53,409 nucleotides of DNA from Thiorhodococcus drewsii AZ1 (GTDB lineage Bacteria; Pseudomonadota; Gammaproteobacteria; Chromatiales; Chromatiaceae): contig NZ_AFWT01000031.1 of NCBI RefSeq assembly GCF_000224065.1, positions 1 to 53,409 on the forward strand, given 5' to 3'. The notes under the pieces were generated by a model. The model searched no databases. It saw nothing but the letters and a program-made list of their open reading frames with translations, and was not told the origin of the DNA. Shown piece by piece: positions 35,419-47,417 of this stretch. The position numbers and the translations under genes are program-made. Position 1 is the first letter of the stretch. The number at the start of each line of letters is the position of its first letter.

Positions 35419-36189
35419 TCAACGCACGACGCCACGATTGGTCGCGGCCAGAAAATCGGCAAGGATCGCCAGTTCGGGCTGGCTCTCGGCCATGCCGCGA
35501 ATCCGCTCGACCGCCTCGTCGAGCTTGAGATTGGACATGTAGAGCGCCCGATAGGCGCGTTTGATGGCCTGGACGGCATCCGGCGTATACCCGCGCCGCC
35601 GCAACCCTTCGCTATTGATGCCGTGCGGCTCGGCCGGATGGCCGCCAACCGTCACGTAGGGGGGTACATTACGGGTCAGGACCGATCCCATGGCGCAAAA
35701 GCTGTGGGCGCCGATCCGGCAGAACTGATGCACGATGGTGAAGCCGCCGAGGATCGCCCAATCCTGGATCTCGACATGCCCGCCCAAAGAGGCGGCGTTG
35801 GCCATGATGACCTGATCGCCGATCCGGCAATCATGGGCGACATGGGAGTAGGCCATGAAGAGGTTATCGTCGCCGATACGCGTGACACCCTGGTCCTGTT
35901 CGGTTCCTCGATGCAGGGTGACGAATTCGCGCACCTGATTGCGATCGCCCAACTCCAACCAGGTCGGCTCGCCACCGTATTTTTTATCCTGCGGATCCTC
36001 GCCGACCGAGGCGAACTGGAAGATGTGATTGTCGCGGCCGATCCGTGTCGGACCACGCACCACAACATGGGGCCCGACGCGGGTCCCCGCGTCGATCTGG
36101 ACCCCAGACCCAATAACGGCGAAGGGGCCGACCTCCACGCTGGAGTCCAGTTCGGCCCCTGGATCGACCAGGGCGGAGGGGTGGATCAA
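35419..36189 (-). CDS. lpxA: UDP-N-acetylglucosamine O-acyltransferase
   Basis: First enzyme of lipid A synthesis; transfers a 3-hydroxyacyl chain to UDP-GlcNAc. A left-handed beta-helix of hexapeptide repeats ([19 protein letters not shown]…), with the catalytic-His region ([21 protein letters not shown]) and C-terminal helices ([20 protein letters not shown]). 256 residues if it starts at the TTG at 36189, reading [13 protein letters not shown] as in other LpxA proteins; this TTG overlaps the fabZ TGA (TTGA), indicating coupling. An upstream start would add unrelated residues inside fabZ. Confidence 0.95.
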   Translation of the reverse strand: MIHPSALVDPGAELDSSVEVGPFAVIGSGVQIDAGTRVGPHVVVRGPTRIGRDNHIFQFASVGEDPQDKKYGGEPTWLELGDRNQVREFVTLHRGTEQDQGVTRIGDDNLFMAYSHVAHDCRIGDQVIMANAASLGGHVEIQDWAILGGFTIVHQFCRIGAHSFCAMGSVLTRNVPPYVTVGGHPAEPHGINSEGLRRRGYTPDAVQAIKRAYRALYMSNLKLDEAVERIRGMAESQPELAILADFLAATNRGVVR

Positions 36190-36698
36190 GAGGTGAAGTC
36201 CCGCGCGGTGCACATGATCTCGGCCGTGGCGACGACACGATCGTCGACGCGCGCCTCACCGTCGAACTTCCAGATCCCGCGTCTCACGGGGCCCAGCTTG
36301 ACCTCCATAATCAACTGATCGCCCGGCTCGACGGGACGTTTGAACCGTGCCTTGTCGATGCCGACAAAATAATAGAGCGACTTTTCACCAACCTCTTCCG
36401 GGCGCGACGCCATGGCGAGCAATCCGGTCGCCTGGGCCATCGCCTCGACGATCAGGACCCCCGGCATGACTGGTCGCACCGGAAAATGCCCGGTGAAAAA
36501 CGGCTCATTGAAGGTGACGTTCTTCAGCGCGATAAGATAGTCATTGGCCTTGAAATCGACGACCTTATCGACGAGCAGAAACGGATAGCGATGCGGCAAG
36601 AGACTCATCACCTTATGGATGTCCATGGTGCTGATGACGCTATCCGGTCGGTCGTGCTGCTGATCGGAATCTGCTGATGTCGGATGAGCCCCATCCAT
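36186..36698 (-). CDS. fabZ: 3-hydroxyacyl-[ACP] dehydratase FabZ
   Basis: Cytosolic fatty-acid elongation dehydratase; competes with LpxA/LpxD for 3-hydroxyacyl-ACP. A hot-dog fold with catalytic His71 (FFTGHFP) and Glu85 (VLIVEAMAQ). The start at 36698 is supported by a perfect AGGAGG 7 bases upstream and by overlap with the lpxD stop (TGATG). It gives 170 residues, about 24 more than the usual form, which would begin at the internal MDIHKVM (36626) that has no ribosome site. The polar N-terminal extension is therefore probably real. Confidence 0.95.
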   Translation of the reverse strand: MDGAHPTSADSDQQHDRPDSVISTMDIHKVMSLLPHRYPFLLVDKVVDFKANDYLIALKNVTFNEPFFTGHFPVRPVMPGVLIVEAMAQATGLLAMASRPEEVGEKSLYYFVGIDKARFKRPVEPGDQLIMEVKLGPVRRGIWKFDGEARVDDRVVATAEIMCTARDFTS

Positions 36699-37744
36699 CA
36701 GGATTCCTCCTGCCCTTGTGTGTCTTTCATGGTTTCGAGAGATACCTCAAGTTGCTTCAATCGGCGCGCGAGATCATCAAGTTGTCTGAAGCGCGCCACG
36801 TTACGTCGCCAAGCCCCGCTCGGCATCGCAGGGATGCCGCTGCTGTAGGTGCCGGGCTCCGTGAAGGACCGCGTCACCATCGCCATGCCGGTGAAATGGA
36901 CGTCATCTCCGATTTCGAGATGTCCGGCCATGCCGACGGCCCCCGCAATGGTGCAGTTGCGGCCGATACGCGTCGAACCGGAGATCCCGGTATTCGCCGC
37001 CATCGCGGTATTGTCACCGATTTCGACGTTGTGTCCGATCTGAATGTGATTATCGAGTTTCACCCCGTTCCCGACCAACGTGTCCTCGATGGCCCCACGA
37101 TCGACGCAGCTATTGGCGCCGACCTCGACGTCGTCGCCCAGCACGACGCGCCCGATCTGGGGAATCCGCACCCAGCGCTCGCCGTCGCGCGCAAAACCGA
37201 ATCCGTCGCGACCAATGACCGATCCAGGCTGCAGCATGGCACGCTGCCCCACCAGCGTGCCGGCGCACAGCGTGACCCTGGCCACCAAGCGCGAGTCGTC
37301 ACCGATCTCGACACCGGCACCGAGAATACAGCCCGGCCCAACGAACACCCGAGCACCGATGCGCGCACCGGCCTCGATCACGGTGAGCGGCCCGATCCAG
37401 GCTGTCGGATCGATGTCGGCGCTCGGATCGACCACCGCGCTGGGGTGCACCCCTCCAACCACCGGGGGTTGCGGATGCAAAATGCGCGCAGCCTCCGCGA
37501 AGGTCAGATAGGGATTCTCGCTGATCAAGACCGGAACCGGGCACTGATCCGCATCCGCCTCCCTCAGGATCACCGCCGAGGCCTTGGTCTCGACCAGATG
37601 AGAGCGGTATTTTGAATCACCGAGAAAGGACAGGGTTCCCGCTCTGGCCTGAGTCAACTGGGCCACGCTGGATACAACGACACCGCCATCGCCACATAGG
37701 CGCGCGCCCACGCGCGCGGCGAGTTCATTGAGATTGATCTCCAA
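36698..37744 (-). CDS. lpxD: UDP-3-O-acylglucosamine N-acyltransferase
   Basis: Third enzyme of lipid A synthesis, adding the N-linked hydroxyacyl chain. N-terminal uridine-binding domain ([15 protein letters not shown]), then a hexapeptide beta-helix ([24 protein letters not shown]…) with the active-site His region ([19 protein letters not shown]), and a C-terminal helix. I place the start at the TTG at 37744 (reading LEINLNELA) because GGAGAG lies about 5 bases upstream and it fits the family N-terminus. An ATG at 37768 and a longer frame to 37816 are alternatives, the last overlapping the skp stop. It is coupled to fabZ. Confidence 0.92.
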   Translation of the reverse strand: MEINLNELAARVGARLCGDGGVVVSSVAQLTQARAGTLSFLGDSKYRSHLVETKASAVILREADADQCPVPVLISENPYLTFAEAARILHPQPPVVGGVHPSAVVDPSADIDPTAWIGPLTVIEAGARIGARVFVGPGCILGAGVEIGDDSRLVARVTLCAGTLVGQRAMLQPGSVIGRDGFGFARDGERWVRIPQIGRVVLGDDVEVGANSCVDRGAIEDTLVGNGVKLDNHIQIGHNVEIGDNTAMAANTGISGSTRIGRNCTIAGAVGMAGHLEIGDDVHFTGMAMVTRSFTEPGTYSSGIPAMPSGAWRRNVARFRQLDDLARRLKQLEVSLETMKDTQGQEES

Positions 37745-37812
37745 GACTTCTCTCCGATCGTTATGCATCTCGCCAGGGGGACAGGCAAGGGGATCGCACG
37801 CAGCCGACCGCG

Positions 37813-38331
37813 TCACTTCTTCTTTTCGAACTCGGCCTTGAGCCGTTCGATAACCAGATCCGAGATGTCGATACGCGCGTTGGAATAGACGATGCCATCG
37901 CTCAGGATGAGATCGATCTTCTGCTCCTTGGCGAGCTCGACAACGACCTCCTGAACCTGCCGCCCCAGCTTGGTTCGCAGCTCGTTCTGACGCAGGGCGA
38001 AGTCCTCCTGGAACTCGTCGCGCGCATACTTGAGCCTTCGAGTCCGGCTGCGGATATCGTTCTGCAGTCGCTGGACCTCGCTTTCGCTCATGAGTGCGCC
38101 GTCGCGCTCGAGCTTGTTCTGAAGCGACGCGATCTGTTCCTGCTGCTCGCGCAATGTGCGCTCGCGCTCCTCGACCTCACTCTGCAGCGCATCGCGTGCG
38201 GCCTCGTACTGAGGCGATTGCTCCACGACCCGATTAGGATCCACCACGGCGATACGATAATCGCCAGCAACGGCCTGACCGGAAACCAAGGCCACGAACA
38301 GCACAGGAAGAGCGTGCAATAAAATCTTCAC
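37813..38331 (-). CDS. skp: Skp/OmpH periplasmic chaperone
   Basis: Trimeric chaperone that carries unfolded outer-membrane proteins from the Sec exit to the BAM complex. 172 residues: signal peptide (LPVLFVALVSGQAVAG), a short beta core (YRIAVVDPNRVVEQSP) and long charged coiled-coil arms (residues about 45-125, rich in Glu/Arg/Gln), closing with KIDLILSDGIVYSNARIDISDLVIERL. GTG start with a weak ribosome site. It lies 42 bases after bamA, the usual arrangement. Confidence 0.94.
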   Translation of the reverse strand: MKILLHALPVLFVALVSGQAVAGDYRIAVVDPNRVVEQSPQYEAARDALQSEVEERERTLREQQEQIASLQNKLERDGALMSESEVQRLQNDIRSRTRRLKYARDEFQEDFALRQNELRTKLGRQVQEVVVELAKEQKIDLILSDGIVYSNARIDISDLVIERLKAEFEKKK

Positions 38332-38373
38332 GAAGGCACCAAATGTTCCAACGATGTGAACCCAAACCGACGA

Positions 38374-40719
38374 TCAGAAGGTCTGCCCGAACCCGAACTG
38401 GAAGACCTGCGTGTCGTCGCCGTCCTCCTCGTTGAGCGGGAAGGCGAGACTCACCGAAAGCGCACCGACCGGAGACAGCCAGGTCACCGACAGGCCGGTC
38501 GAATAGCGCAGATCGCCAAGATCGAATCCAGTCGAGTCCAACAAATCGGTATCGTCAGTCGACCAGACGTTGCCGAAGTCGAAGAAGGCGCCGAGACGCA
38601 GCGATTTCTCGAATTGGCCACCGATGGGAGCCGGCGCAAACAACTCCACGCTACCGACCAGCTTGAGGTTACCGCCAACGGGGTCATCGGTACTGATTTC
38701 GCGCGGACCGAGCGAATTCGCGACCCAACCACGCACGGATCGTGGACCGCCTGCGTAATAGTTCTCGAAGAAGGGCAGATAGTCGATATCGCCATAGCCA
38801 TCGCCATAAGCGACATCGCCCGTCAACGAGAAGACAAAGCGCGAGGTCAGCGAAACGTAGTGCTGCTCCTTATAGTTGATCTTGTAATACTGCAGATCGC
38901 TGCCGGGAACGGCCAGTTCGCCAAAGAGATTACGCGTGAAGCCCGAGGTCGGGAAGAGCGCGGTATCCCGCGTGTCGTCCGAATAGGTCGCAGAAAGGAT
39001 GAAGGTATTGAACGTATTTCCGTTTTCCGCGACGAACTGCTGCGCGATTTCGGATTGACCCGCCGTGAAATCAGTGTACTCATAACGGAATCCCAGGCCT
39101 GCGCGGCTGGTATCCGTGATCGGGAGACCAAAGCTCATCCCGGCCACACCGACATCGGTGGAATAGTCGGCACCGATCAGTTCGTCGTAATCGGTTTCCC
39201 TATAGGAAAAGTTGAAACCGCGACTGATACCGTCGACCGTGTAGTAGGGATTGGTGTAGCCCAACTGATACAGACGGGTCGAGGTGCTGGTGTTGAACGC
39301 CACGGAGACGCGCTTGCCCGTTCCCAGGAAGTTGTTCTGGGTGATGCTGGCATTCAAGAGAATGCCCTGCGACTGCGAGAAACCGACACCCGCCGCTAGA
39401 TTGCCCGCCGGTTTCTCCTTGACCGTCACGTCCACATCGACCTGATCCGCCGACCCTGGAACAGCCGGCGTCTCGATCGAGACATCGTCGAAATAGCCCA
39501 AACGCTGCAGACGCTCGCGCGATTTACGCACCAGATCGGCCGAGAACCAGGCGGTCTCCAGCTGACGCATCTCGCGACGCAGCACTTCGTCGCGGGTTCG
39601 GGTGTTGCCCTTCATGTTGACCCGGCGCACATAGACGCGCTTACCTGAGTCGACGAAGAAGGTGACAGCAACCTCATGGGCCTTCTCGTCGATCTCCGGC
39701 ACGGTGTTGACGTTGGCGAAGGCATAGCCCTCGTCGCCGAGCAGACTGGAAATACGCTCGGCGCTCTCGGTCGTGGCCTTGCGCGAGAAGAATTCGCCGC
39801 GCTTGAGCTGGATCAGCGGGAAGAGCTTCTCGGCCGGGACCGAGGGTTCGCCCGCGAGCCGGATGTCGCTGACACGGAAGGGTTCGCCCTCGTCGATAAC
39901 GACGGTGACATAGATTTCCTTTTTGTCTGCGCTGATCGAGACCTGGGTCGATTTGATGTCGAACTTGATGTAACCGCGATCCAGATAGAAGGAGCGCAGG
40001 GCCTCCAAATCGCCGGCGAGCTTCTGCTTGGAATACTGGTCATTCTTCGTATAGAAGGAATTCCAGCGGGTCGCACCGAGCTGGAACCGTTTGCGCAGCT
40101 CATCCTCGCTGAACGCCTTGGCGCCGATGATATTGATCTGCTTGATACGAGCGGTCAGCCCCTCGGTCACATCGATATTGATGGCGACCCGATTGCGCTC
40201 CAGGGGCGAAACGGTCGACTGGATGAGCACGCCGTACTTGCCTCGGGCGAAATACTGCCGCTCCAGCTCTTGCTCGATGCGATCGAGCACCGAACGGTTG
40301 AAGACGCGCCCTTCCTTGAGTCCGATATCGGCGAGCGCCTTGTTGAGCGCATCGGTCTCGATATCCTTGTTACCACTAATCTTGATCTCGGCGATCGCCG
40401 GGCGCTCGCGCACCCAGATCACCAGGACGTTGCCGTCGCGCTCGACACGCACGTCGTCGAAGAATCCCGTCTGGTAGAGCGAGCGAATGATGCCGCCGGT
40501 GACGTCGTCACCGACCGTATCGCCGACCTGAACGGGCAGATAGTTGAAGACGGTCCCCGGGGCGATCCGCTGAAGCCCCTCGACACGGATGTCCGAGACC
40601 TGAAATACAGCAGCCTCGGCCGGCGCACTCGGAGCGAGAAGGACGGGGACGAAAAGAACGGCGAACAGCAGATACGTTTGCCGGACGCCACCGCGTAAAA
40701 TCCGATAGATCGCGCGCAA
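38374..40719 (-). CDS. bamA: BamA, outer-membrane protein assembly factor
   Basis: Central, essential subunit of the BAM complex that inserts beta-barrel proteins. 781 residues: signal peptide, five POTRA repeats ([14 protein letters not shown]… to …[25 protein letters not shown]), then a 16-strand barrel (from about residue 420) with the conserved barrel loop motif region [19 protein letters not shown] (the VRGF-like lock of loop 6, here VRGW) and a C-terminal phenylalanine (QFGFGQTF), the usual BAM signal. TTG start with AGGGGA upstream. It lies 76 bases downstream of rseP. Confidence 0.96.
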   Translation of the reverse strand: MRAIYRILRGGVRQTYLLFAVLFVPVLLAPSAPAEAAVFQVSDIRVEGLQRIAPGTVFNYLPVQVGDTVGDDVTGGIIRSLYQTGFFDDVRVERDGNVLVIWVRERPAIAEIKISGNKDIETDALNKALADIGLKEGRVFNRSVLDRIEQELERQYFARGKYGVLIQSTVSPLERNRVAINIDVTEGLTARIKQINIIGAKAFSEDELRKRFQLGATRWNSFYTKNDQYSKQKLAGDLEALRSFYLDRGYIKFDIKSTQVSISADKKEIYVTVVIDEGEPFRVSDIRLAGEPSVPAEKLFPLIQLKRGEFFSRKATTESAERISSLLGDEGYAFANVNTVPEIDEKAHEVAVTFFVDSGKRVYVRRVNMKGNTRTRDEVLRREMRQLETAWFSADLVRKSRERLQRLGYFDDVSIETPAVPGSADQVDVDVTVKEKPAGNLAAGVGFSQSQGILLNASITQNNFLGTGKRVSVAFNTSTSTRLYQLGYTNPYYTVDGISRGFNFSYRETDYDELIGADYSTDVGVAGMSFGLPITDTSRAGLGFRYEYTDFTAGQSEIAQQFVAENGNTFNTFILSATYSDDTRDTALFPTSGFTRNLFGELAVPGSDLQYYKINYKEQHYVSLTSRFVFSLTGDVAYGDGYGDIDYLPFFENYYAGGPRSVRGWVANSLGPREISTDDPVGGNLKLVGSVELFAPAPIGGQFEKSLRLGAFFDFGNVWSTDDTDLLDSTGFDLGDLRYSTGLSVTWLSPVGALSVSLAFPLNEEDGDDTQVFQFGFGQTF

Positions 40720-40795
40720 GACGGGTTCCCCTAATCAATCCCAAGTCAGCCAGGAGTCGGCATCCAAGGCGCGCTAGTATAAGGGAACAGTCTAG

Positions 40796-42163
40796 TCAGC
40801 CCAATAGCCGTGACAGATCTACGTAGAACGCGAGCGTCATAAGCGCCGCCAACAGGAAGAGACCGACCTTCTGGGCCTGGAGCTGGACCGGCTCGGACAC
40901 TGGGCTGCCCTTGGCCCACTCGATCAGGTAATAGAGCAGGTGACCGCCATCCAGCACCGGAATGGGCAGCAGATTGAGCACCCCCAGGCTGATGCTGACC
41001 ACAGCCAGGAACTTGACGAATGCATCGAACCCGTAACTCGCGGTGCGCCCAGCCGTTTCGGCGATGGTGATGGGGCCACTCAGGTTCTTGATCGAGGCCT
41101 CACCGACGAGCATCCGCCCCATGACCTTGAGCATCAGCAGGCTGGTGTCCAGCGTCTTGTTGACCGCGTGCCCCATCGCATCGATCGGACCATAGCGGAC
41201 ATCGACCAGATAGCCGTCCATGAAATCGTCCGGAACCTGGACGCCCGCACCGATACGCCCGACCTGAACACCGTCCTCGCCCGCGATCGCGCGCGGAACC
41301 AATTGAACCCGAGCGGACGCGCCATCGGACCGCTCGACGTCCAGCGTCAGGGTCTGATTCGGACGACCGCGCACCGACTCGACCAGCGCCCGCCAGGAGG
41401 TCACGCGTTTGCCGTCGACCGCCAACACCCGATCCCCTAGACGCAGACCGGCGACATCGGCCGGTTCGCCTGGCACCAACTCGCCGATGACGGGCGGCAA
41501 CTCGGGCCGCTGCGGCGTGAATCCGAGTCGCCCGAGCAGATCCGGCTCCTCGGTGAGACCCGAGACGGCATCACCCGAGATCCAGCGATCCCGCTCGACG
41601 CCCGAGGCGTCGCGCACCCGAACATCCAGATCCCGGCCGTCCATCGACTGCATCGTGAGGGCGAAGACCGATGTCTCCCAGCTACCGGCGGGGCGATCGC
41701 CGATACGCAGCAGTTCGTCGCCCGGCTGAAAACCGGCTTCGGCGGCGATCGACTCCGGCGCCACGGCCGCAATCACGGGCTTCAGACCCGAATCGCCGAG
41801 CATAAAGATCGCCCAATAGACGAGGATGGCGAACAGCAGATTGAACAGCGGACCGGCGGCCACGATCGCCGAGCGCTTCCACAGCGCCTGCCGATTGAAC
41901 GCCTGACCCAGTTCTGCCTCGGCAACCGGCTCCTCGCGCTCGTCGAGCATCTTCACGTAACCGCCGAGCGGTATGACCGCGAGCACGTATTCGGTCGCGC
42001 TCGGATCACGCTGCCAACGCAGCAGCGGTCGACCGAAGCCGATCGAGAACTTCAGCACCTTGACGCCCACGCGACGCGCGACCCAGAAATGGCCGAACTC
42101 ATGGATCGCGATCAGGATCCCGAGCGCGACGAGAAAGGAACCGATGGTGAAGACTGTATCCAT
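40796..42163 (-). CDS. rseP: RseP, site-2 intramembrane metalloprotease
   Basis: Inner-membrane zinc protease that cuts anti-sigma factor RseA and remnant signal peptides, activating the sigma-E envelope stress response. 455 residues: zinc motif His21-Glu-Phe-Gly-His25 in the first span, two periplasmic PDZ domains (about 115-190 and 205-290, the second with VNAVDGKRV-like LGDRVLAVDGKRV), and the distal LDGGHLL motif (about residue 400) supplying the third zinc ligand. It begins 5 bases after dxr, in the common dxr-rseP-bamA order. Confidence 0.96.
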   Translation of the reverse strand: MDTVFTIGSFLVALGILIAIHEFGHFWVARRVGVKVLKFSIGFGRPLLRWQRDPSATEYVLAVIPLGGYVKMLDEREEPVAEAELGQAFNRQALWKRSAIVAAGPLFNLLFAILVYWAIFMLGDSGLKPVIAAVAPESIAAEAGFQPGDELLRIGDRPAGSWETSVFALTMQSMDGRDLDVRVRDASGVERDRWISGDAVSGLTEEPDLLGRLGFTPQRPELPPVIGELVPGEPADVAGLRLGDRVLAVDGKRVTSWRALVESVRGRPNQTLTLDVERSDGASARVQLVPRAIAGEDGVQVGRIGAGVQVPDDFMDGYLVDVRYGPIDAMGHAVNKTLDTSLLMLKVMGRMLVGEASIKNLSGPITIAETAGRTASYGFDAFVKFLAVVSISLGVLNLLPIPVLDGGHLLYYLIEWAKGSPVSEPVQLQAQKVGLFLLAALMTLAFYVDLSRLLG

Positions 42164-42168
42164 TGCGA

Positions 42169-43356
42169 TCAGGCGCTACGCCTAACGACCAGTTGCTCGG
42201 CACACTCGCGGGCGCGACGGTCCACGTCGAGCAGGAATTCGACCCCCTGCCCCTCCACGCCTTCCTCGGGCAACGCGTCGAGCGCCCCCGCAACCACCTC
42301 AGCGATGCCGGGCAGGTCGATACGCCGGTCCAGGAAGGCCGCCACGGCGATCTCGTTGGCGGCATTGAGAATGGTGGGCGCGGTACCACCTTGCCGAGCC
42401 GCCTGAAAGGCCAGCGCGAGACAGGGGAAACGCTTCATGTCGGGCTCTTGGAAATCCAGCCGGGCCACCGAGAAGAGGTCCAGTGGCGCCACGCCCGAGT
42501 CGAACCGCTGCGGCCAGGCCATGGCGTGCGCGATCGGGGTACGCATATCGGGATTGCCGAGCTGGGCGAGAACCGAGCCATCGTCATATTGAACCAGGGA
42601 GTGGATGACGCTCTGAGGATGCACGACCACCTGTATATGGTCGGTATCGGTCCCAAACAACCAGCAGGCCTCAATGACCTCCAAGCCCTTGTTCATCATG
42701 GTCGCCGAATCGACCGAGATCTTACGCCCCATGGACCAAGTCGGATGGGCGCAGGCCTGCTCGGGCGTCACCGAGGATAGACGCTCGATCGGCCAGTCGC
42801 GCAGCGGACCGCCCGAGGCGGTGAGCAGGATCTTGCGCACTCCCACCTCGGCCAGACCCTGGCTGAAGTTGGGCGGCAGACATTGGAAGATGGCATTGTG
42901 CTCACTGTCGATCGGCAACAGCTCGGCGCCGCTCTCGGTGATCGCCCGCATCAGCATGGCACCCGCCACGACCAGCGATTCTTTGTTCGCCAAGAGCACA
43001 CGCTTGCCGGCATTGGCGGCCGCAAGGGTCGGACGCAGACCCGCCGCACCGACGATGGCGGCCATAACATACTGGGACTCAGGCAACGCAGCGACCTGCT
43101 CCAGCCCTTCCACGCCCGTGAGAATCTCTGGAGGCTGCGGCATATCCGCGAGCAGATCGGCCAAACGACGCGCCGCATCCGGATTCACCATGACGGCATA
43201 GTTCGGACGATGCTGCCGGCATTGCTCGGCCAAGCGCTCCGCATCCTGGTTGGCGGTCAGCGCCACGGCGCGGAAACGCTCAGGATGTCGAGCAATCACA
43301 TCGAGCGTACTGACCCCGATAGAGCCGGTCGCACCCAGTACGGTTACGCCTATCAC
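42169..43356 (-). CDS. dxr: 1-deoxy-D-xylulose 5-phosphate reductoisomerase
   Basis: Second enzyme of the MEP isoprenoid pathway: DXP to MEP using NADPH and a divalent metal. 395 residues: NADPH fold [14 protein letters not shown] at the N-terminus, metal and substrate site ([15 protein letters not shown]), the flexible loop ([11 protein letters not shown]), [23 protein letters not shown], and a C-terminal helical domain. Its product feeds bacteriochlorophyll, carotenoid and undecaprenyl synthesis, which links it to the adjacent uppS. Confidence 0.97.
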   Translation of the reverse strand: MIGVTVLGATGSIGVSTLDVIARHPERFRAVALTANQDAERLAEQCRQHRPNYAVMVNPDAARRLADLLADMPQPPEILTGVEGLEQVAALPESQYVMAAIVGAAGLRPTLAAANAGKRVLLANKESLVVAGAMLMRAITESGAELLPIDSEHNAIFQCLPPNFSQGLAEVGVRKILLTASGGPLRDWPIERLSSVTPEQACAHPTWSMGRKISVDSATMMNKGLEVIEACWLFGTDTDHIQVVVHPQSVIHSLVQYDDGSVLAQLGNPDMRTPIAHAMAWPQRFDSGVAPLDLFSVARLDFQEPDMKRFPCLALAFQAARQGGTAPTILNAANEIAVAAFLDRRIDLPGIAEVVAGALDALPEEGVEGQGVEFLLDVDRRARECAEQLVVRRSA

Positions 43357-43369
43357 AATCCTACTCCGA

Positions 43370-44198
43370 TCACATAAGAGCCCAGGTCATCCCCAGGGCG
43401 AATAAGGGAGCGGCCGCAGTGAGACTGTCGATACGATCCAGCAACCCGCCATGCCCAGGCAGGAGCTGACTCGAGTCCTTGACGCCTCGACGACGTTTCA
43501 AAAAACTCTCGTACAGATCACCGACGACCGAAATCAGCGCCGAACCACCGCAGACGAGCAACACCAGCAGAGTCGCGCCGAAACCGAGCGATTGGTGCCA
43601 GGCGAAGAGCAGACCGCAGAGGGCGGCGCCGACGACGCCGCCGTAGACGCCCGCCAGCGTCTTTCCCGGACTCACGGCCGGGGCCAGCTTGGTGCGCCCC
43701 CAGCGACGCCCAACGAAATAGGCCAAGGAATCGGCGGTCCAGATGACGACCATGAGGAAAAGCACCAGCGCGGGCCCGACATGCGGAATTCGATGCAGAT
43801 CGATCAGCGCGGCCCAGGGCGCGACCAGCACCAGCAGACCGACAGGAAGCAGCAGCGGCTGAAAGCCCGGCGATGGTTCAATCTCGCGCATGCGCAACAT
43901 GCGTGCGGATTGAAAGGCCCACCATGGAATGCTGATCCCGATCAGCCACAGCCGCCAGTCGGCATGCGGCCACAACAGCCCCAGACAGACGGCGATCAGC
44001 CCCAGATAGACAAGACGCCGCGCAACCCCGTCGATCCCCGCTAAGCCACACCATTCCCAGCCCGCGCCGAGCACGACCACACCGAAAAATAGGGCAAAAG
44101 CAGGCGTGGGAAGCCACAGCACCGCCGCGATGACCAGCGGCCCCAGGACAAAAGCGGTCAGGGTGCGCTGACGCAGACTGCTCGATATGCGCAAGACT

Positions 44199-44206
<8 letters not shown>
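43370..44206 (-). CDS. cdsA: Phosphatidate cytidylyltransferase
   Basis: Integral membrane enzyme making CDP-diacylglycerol, the precursor of all phospholipids. About 278 residues with eight or so spans, and the CdsA signature near the C-terminus ([20 protein letters not shown], then GLLDRIDSL). The start at 44206 ([10 protein letters not shown]) overlaps the end of uppS by 8 bases; the frame runs 39 bases further upstream inside uppS without family similarity. Confidence 0.95.
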
Positions 44207-44984
<778 letters not shown>

Positions 44985-45016
44985 AATAGTGTTGATCGCC
45001 GTCGATCCTCGCGACC

Positions 45017-45574
45017 TCAGATGGACATCAAGTCCTGTTCTTTCTCGGCCAAAACCGAGTCGACATCCTTGATGTACTGATCGGTGAGCTTTTGAACGAT
45101 TTCCTGGCCACGCCGCTCGTCGTCCTCGGAGATCATTTTTTCCTTAACCAATTCCTTGAGCTCATGGTTGGCATCGCGGCGAATGTTGCGCACGGCGACG
45201 CGCGCCTGCTCCGCCTCGTTACGCGCAACCTTGATCAGATCGCGACGACGCTCTTCGGTCAGGGCGGGCATGGGAACGCGAATCACCGCCCCAGCCGTGT
45301 TCGGATTCAGGCCAAGATCCGACTGCATGATGGCCTTCTCGATGGCCTGCACCATGTTTTTTTCCCAGGGCACCACCGAGAGGGTACGGGCATCCTCGGC
45401 GTTGATGTTGGCAACCTGGCGAATCGGCACGTCGGAACCGTAATAGGAGACCATAATGTGGTCGAGCAACGAGGGATGGGCACGCCCGGTCCGGATCTTG
45501 GCGAGTTCGTGCGAGAGTGCCTCGACGCTCTTGGCCATCCGGTCCGCAGCATCTTTCTTGATATCGTCGATCAT
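45017..45574 (-). CDS. frr: Ribosome recycling factor
   Basis: Splits the post-termination ribosome together with EF-G. 185 residues, exactly the usual length, with the three-helix bundle pattern ([77 protein letters not shown]). ATG starts one base after the pyrH stop. Confidence 0.98.
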   Translation of the reverse strand: MIDDIKKDAADRMAKSVEALSHELAKIRTGRAHPSLLDHIMVSYYGSDVPIRQVANINAEDARTLSVVPWEKNMVQAIEKAIMQSDLGLNPNTAGAVIRVPMPALTEERRRDLIKVARNEAEQARVAVRNIRRDANHELKELVKEKMISEDDERRGQEIVQKLTDQYIKDVDSVLAEKEQDLMSI

Positions 45575-45575
45575 C

Positions 45576-46298
45576 TTAGTTCCCGCTTACCACCAACGAC
45601 CCGACATCCTCGCCGCGGATCAATCGCAGCAAGGCTCCCGGCTCGTTGATATTCATTACACGAAGTGGCATTCCATGGTCTCGGCAGAGGACGATGGCCG
45701 TGGTATCCATGACCTTCAATCCCTCGCGAAGCGCCTGATCGTAACTGATCCGACGGTAGAAGGTCGCGGTGGGATCGGTCACCGGGTCGGCCGAATAGAT
45801 ACCGTCCACCTTAGTGGCCTTGATCAAAAGTTCGGCACCGACCTCAATCGCCCGCAGACTGGCGGCCGAGTCGGTGGTAAAGAAGGGATTTCCGGTACCC
45901 GCAGCAAAGACGACAACCCGCTTCTTGTCGAGATGGCGGATCGCGCGGCGGCGAATGAAATCCTCGCAGACCTGGTTGATCTTAAGGGCGGACATGACAC
46001 GGGTGGGCACGTCCAGGTGCTCCAACGCGTCCTGCATGGCGAGCGCATTCATAACCGTCGCCAGCATACCCATCTGATCGGCGGTTACCCGATCCATGCC
46101 CTTGACGGCAAGACCACTGCCACGGAAAAGATTGCCGCCGCCGATCACCAGAGCAACCTGAACGCCCTCGGCGACGAGGTCGGCAATCTCCCGCGCAAAG
46201 CGCTGGAGAACATCCGGGTCGATTCCATACGACCCCGAGCCCATGAGTGCCTCACCGCTGAGTTTGAGCAGGATGCGTCGATACACTGAGGCCCCCAT
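45576..46298 (-). CDS. pyrH: Uridylate kinase
   Basis: Hexameric bacterial UMP kinase of the amino-acid-kinase fold. 240 residues with [14 protein letters not shown] at the N-terminus, [46 protein letters not shown] and the C-terminal [20 protein letters not shown]. Lies between tsf and frr as usual. Confidence 0.98.
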   Translation of the reverse strand: MGASVYRRILLKLSGEALMGSGSYGIDPDVLQRFAREIADLVAEGVQVALVIGGGNLFRGSGLAVKGMDRVTADQMGMLATVMNALAMQDALEHLDVPTRVMSALKINQVCEDFIRRRAIRHLDKKRVVVFAAGTGNPFFTTDSAASLRAIEVGAELLIKATKVDGIYSADPVTDPTATFYRRISYDQALREGLKVMDTTAIVLCRDHGMPLRVMNINEPGALLRLIRGEDVGSLVVSGN

Positions 46299-46391
46299 GG
46301 GCGTCTACCTCGTCGCCGGTTGACTGCAAATTGATCGCAGATCGATCACATGGAACCGATCACAGTTAAAGGAGCAGCATACCCCAATCGA

Positions 46392-47279
46392 TCAGCTGCC
46401 GCGAACCTGAGCCATCACCTCTTCGGCGAAATTTTCGACCTTCTTCTCGATACCCTCGCCAACCTCGACGCGCGCGAAGCAGACGACCTTGGCGCCAGCC
46501 TGCTTGAGCAGCTTCTCGACGGACTGATCGGGATCCTTGACGAAGGGCTGACCGAGCAGGGTCACCTCTTCGAGGTATTTGCGCATGCGGCCCACGATCA
46601 TTTTTTCAACGATGGCCTCGGGCTTGCCACTATCCAGCGCCTGCGCCTTGAAGATTTCGCGCTCCTTATCGAGCGTCTCGGCAGGCACCTGGTCGGCATT
46701 GACGCACAGCGGGTTGGTAGCCGCGACGTGCATGGCGATATCGCGCCCGAGGGTCTCGTCGCCGCCTGCGAGTTCCACCATGACGCCGATGCGGACGCCA
46801 TGGATGTAGCTATAGAGGGTGCCTTCGGATGCATCAAAGCGCATCAAACGACGGACCTGGACGTTTTCGCCAATCTTGGCGATCAGCGCCTCGCGCGCAC
46901 CGTCCACGGTGGTGGAGGCATCGCCAACCAGGGGCTGCCCAGCCAACTCGGCGGCGTCCTGGGCGGAGCCAGCCAAAGCGGTATCGACGACCGCGTCGGC
47001 AAATGCCTGGAAGTTCGAATCCTTGGCGACGAAATCGGTCTCGCAGTTGATCTCGACCATGACACCCTTCTTGCCATCATCCGAGACCCGGATCATGACA
47101 ACACCCTCGGCTGCGGTGCGACCAGATTTCTTGGCGGCCTTGGCCTGGCCGGATTTGCGCATCGCCTCAATGGCGGACTCGATATCACCATTGGCCTCGA
47201 CGAGCGCGTTCTTGCACTCCATCATGCCGGCGCCCGTGCGCTCACGGAGTTCCTTGACCAGTGCGGCTGTAATCGCCAT
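46392..47279 (-). CDS. tsf: Translation elongation factor Ts
   Basis: Nucleotide exchange factor for EF-Tu. 295 residues: UBA-like N-terminus ([20 protein letters not shown], the TGAGMM family motif), core with [17 protein letters not shown], and the C-terminal [18 protein letters not shown]. It lies 138 bases after rpsB with GC-rich dyad sequences between them, which may attenuate rpsB-tsf read-through. Confidence 0.98.
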   Translation of the reverse strand: MAITAALVKELRERTGAGMMECKNALVEANGDIESAIEAMRKSGQAKAAKKSGRTAAEGVVMIRVSDDGKKGVMVEINCETDFVAKDSNFQAFADAVVDTALAGSAQDAAELAGQPLVGDASTTVDGAREALIAKIGENVQVRRLMRFDASEGTLYSYIHGVRIGVMVELAGGDETLGRDIAMHVAATNPLCVNADQVPAETLDKEREIFKAQALDSGKPEAIVEKMIVGRMRKYLEEVTLLGQPFVKDPDQSVEKLLKQAGAKVVCFARVEVGEGIEKKVENFAEEVMAQVRGS

Positions 47280-47417
47280 GGTTGATCACCTCAGTAGTAC
47301 CCGTTCCGGGCAAGTCAAATCAGAATTCTTTACTTGTGACGGCGGCCCCGGAGCCTCGAAGGGCGCCAGGGCCGGTCAACAACTCGAAGCGACGCGCCTT
47401 GACGCGCCGGTGCAGCG

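Noticed and set aside
36677-37615. 312-codon frame antisense to lpxD
   Set aside because: Shadow of the hexapeptide-repeat gene; no ribosome site and no recognisable protein.
39676-40698. 340-codon frame antisense to bamA
   Set aside because: Shadow of the POTRA-coding region.
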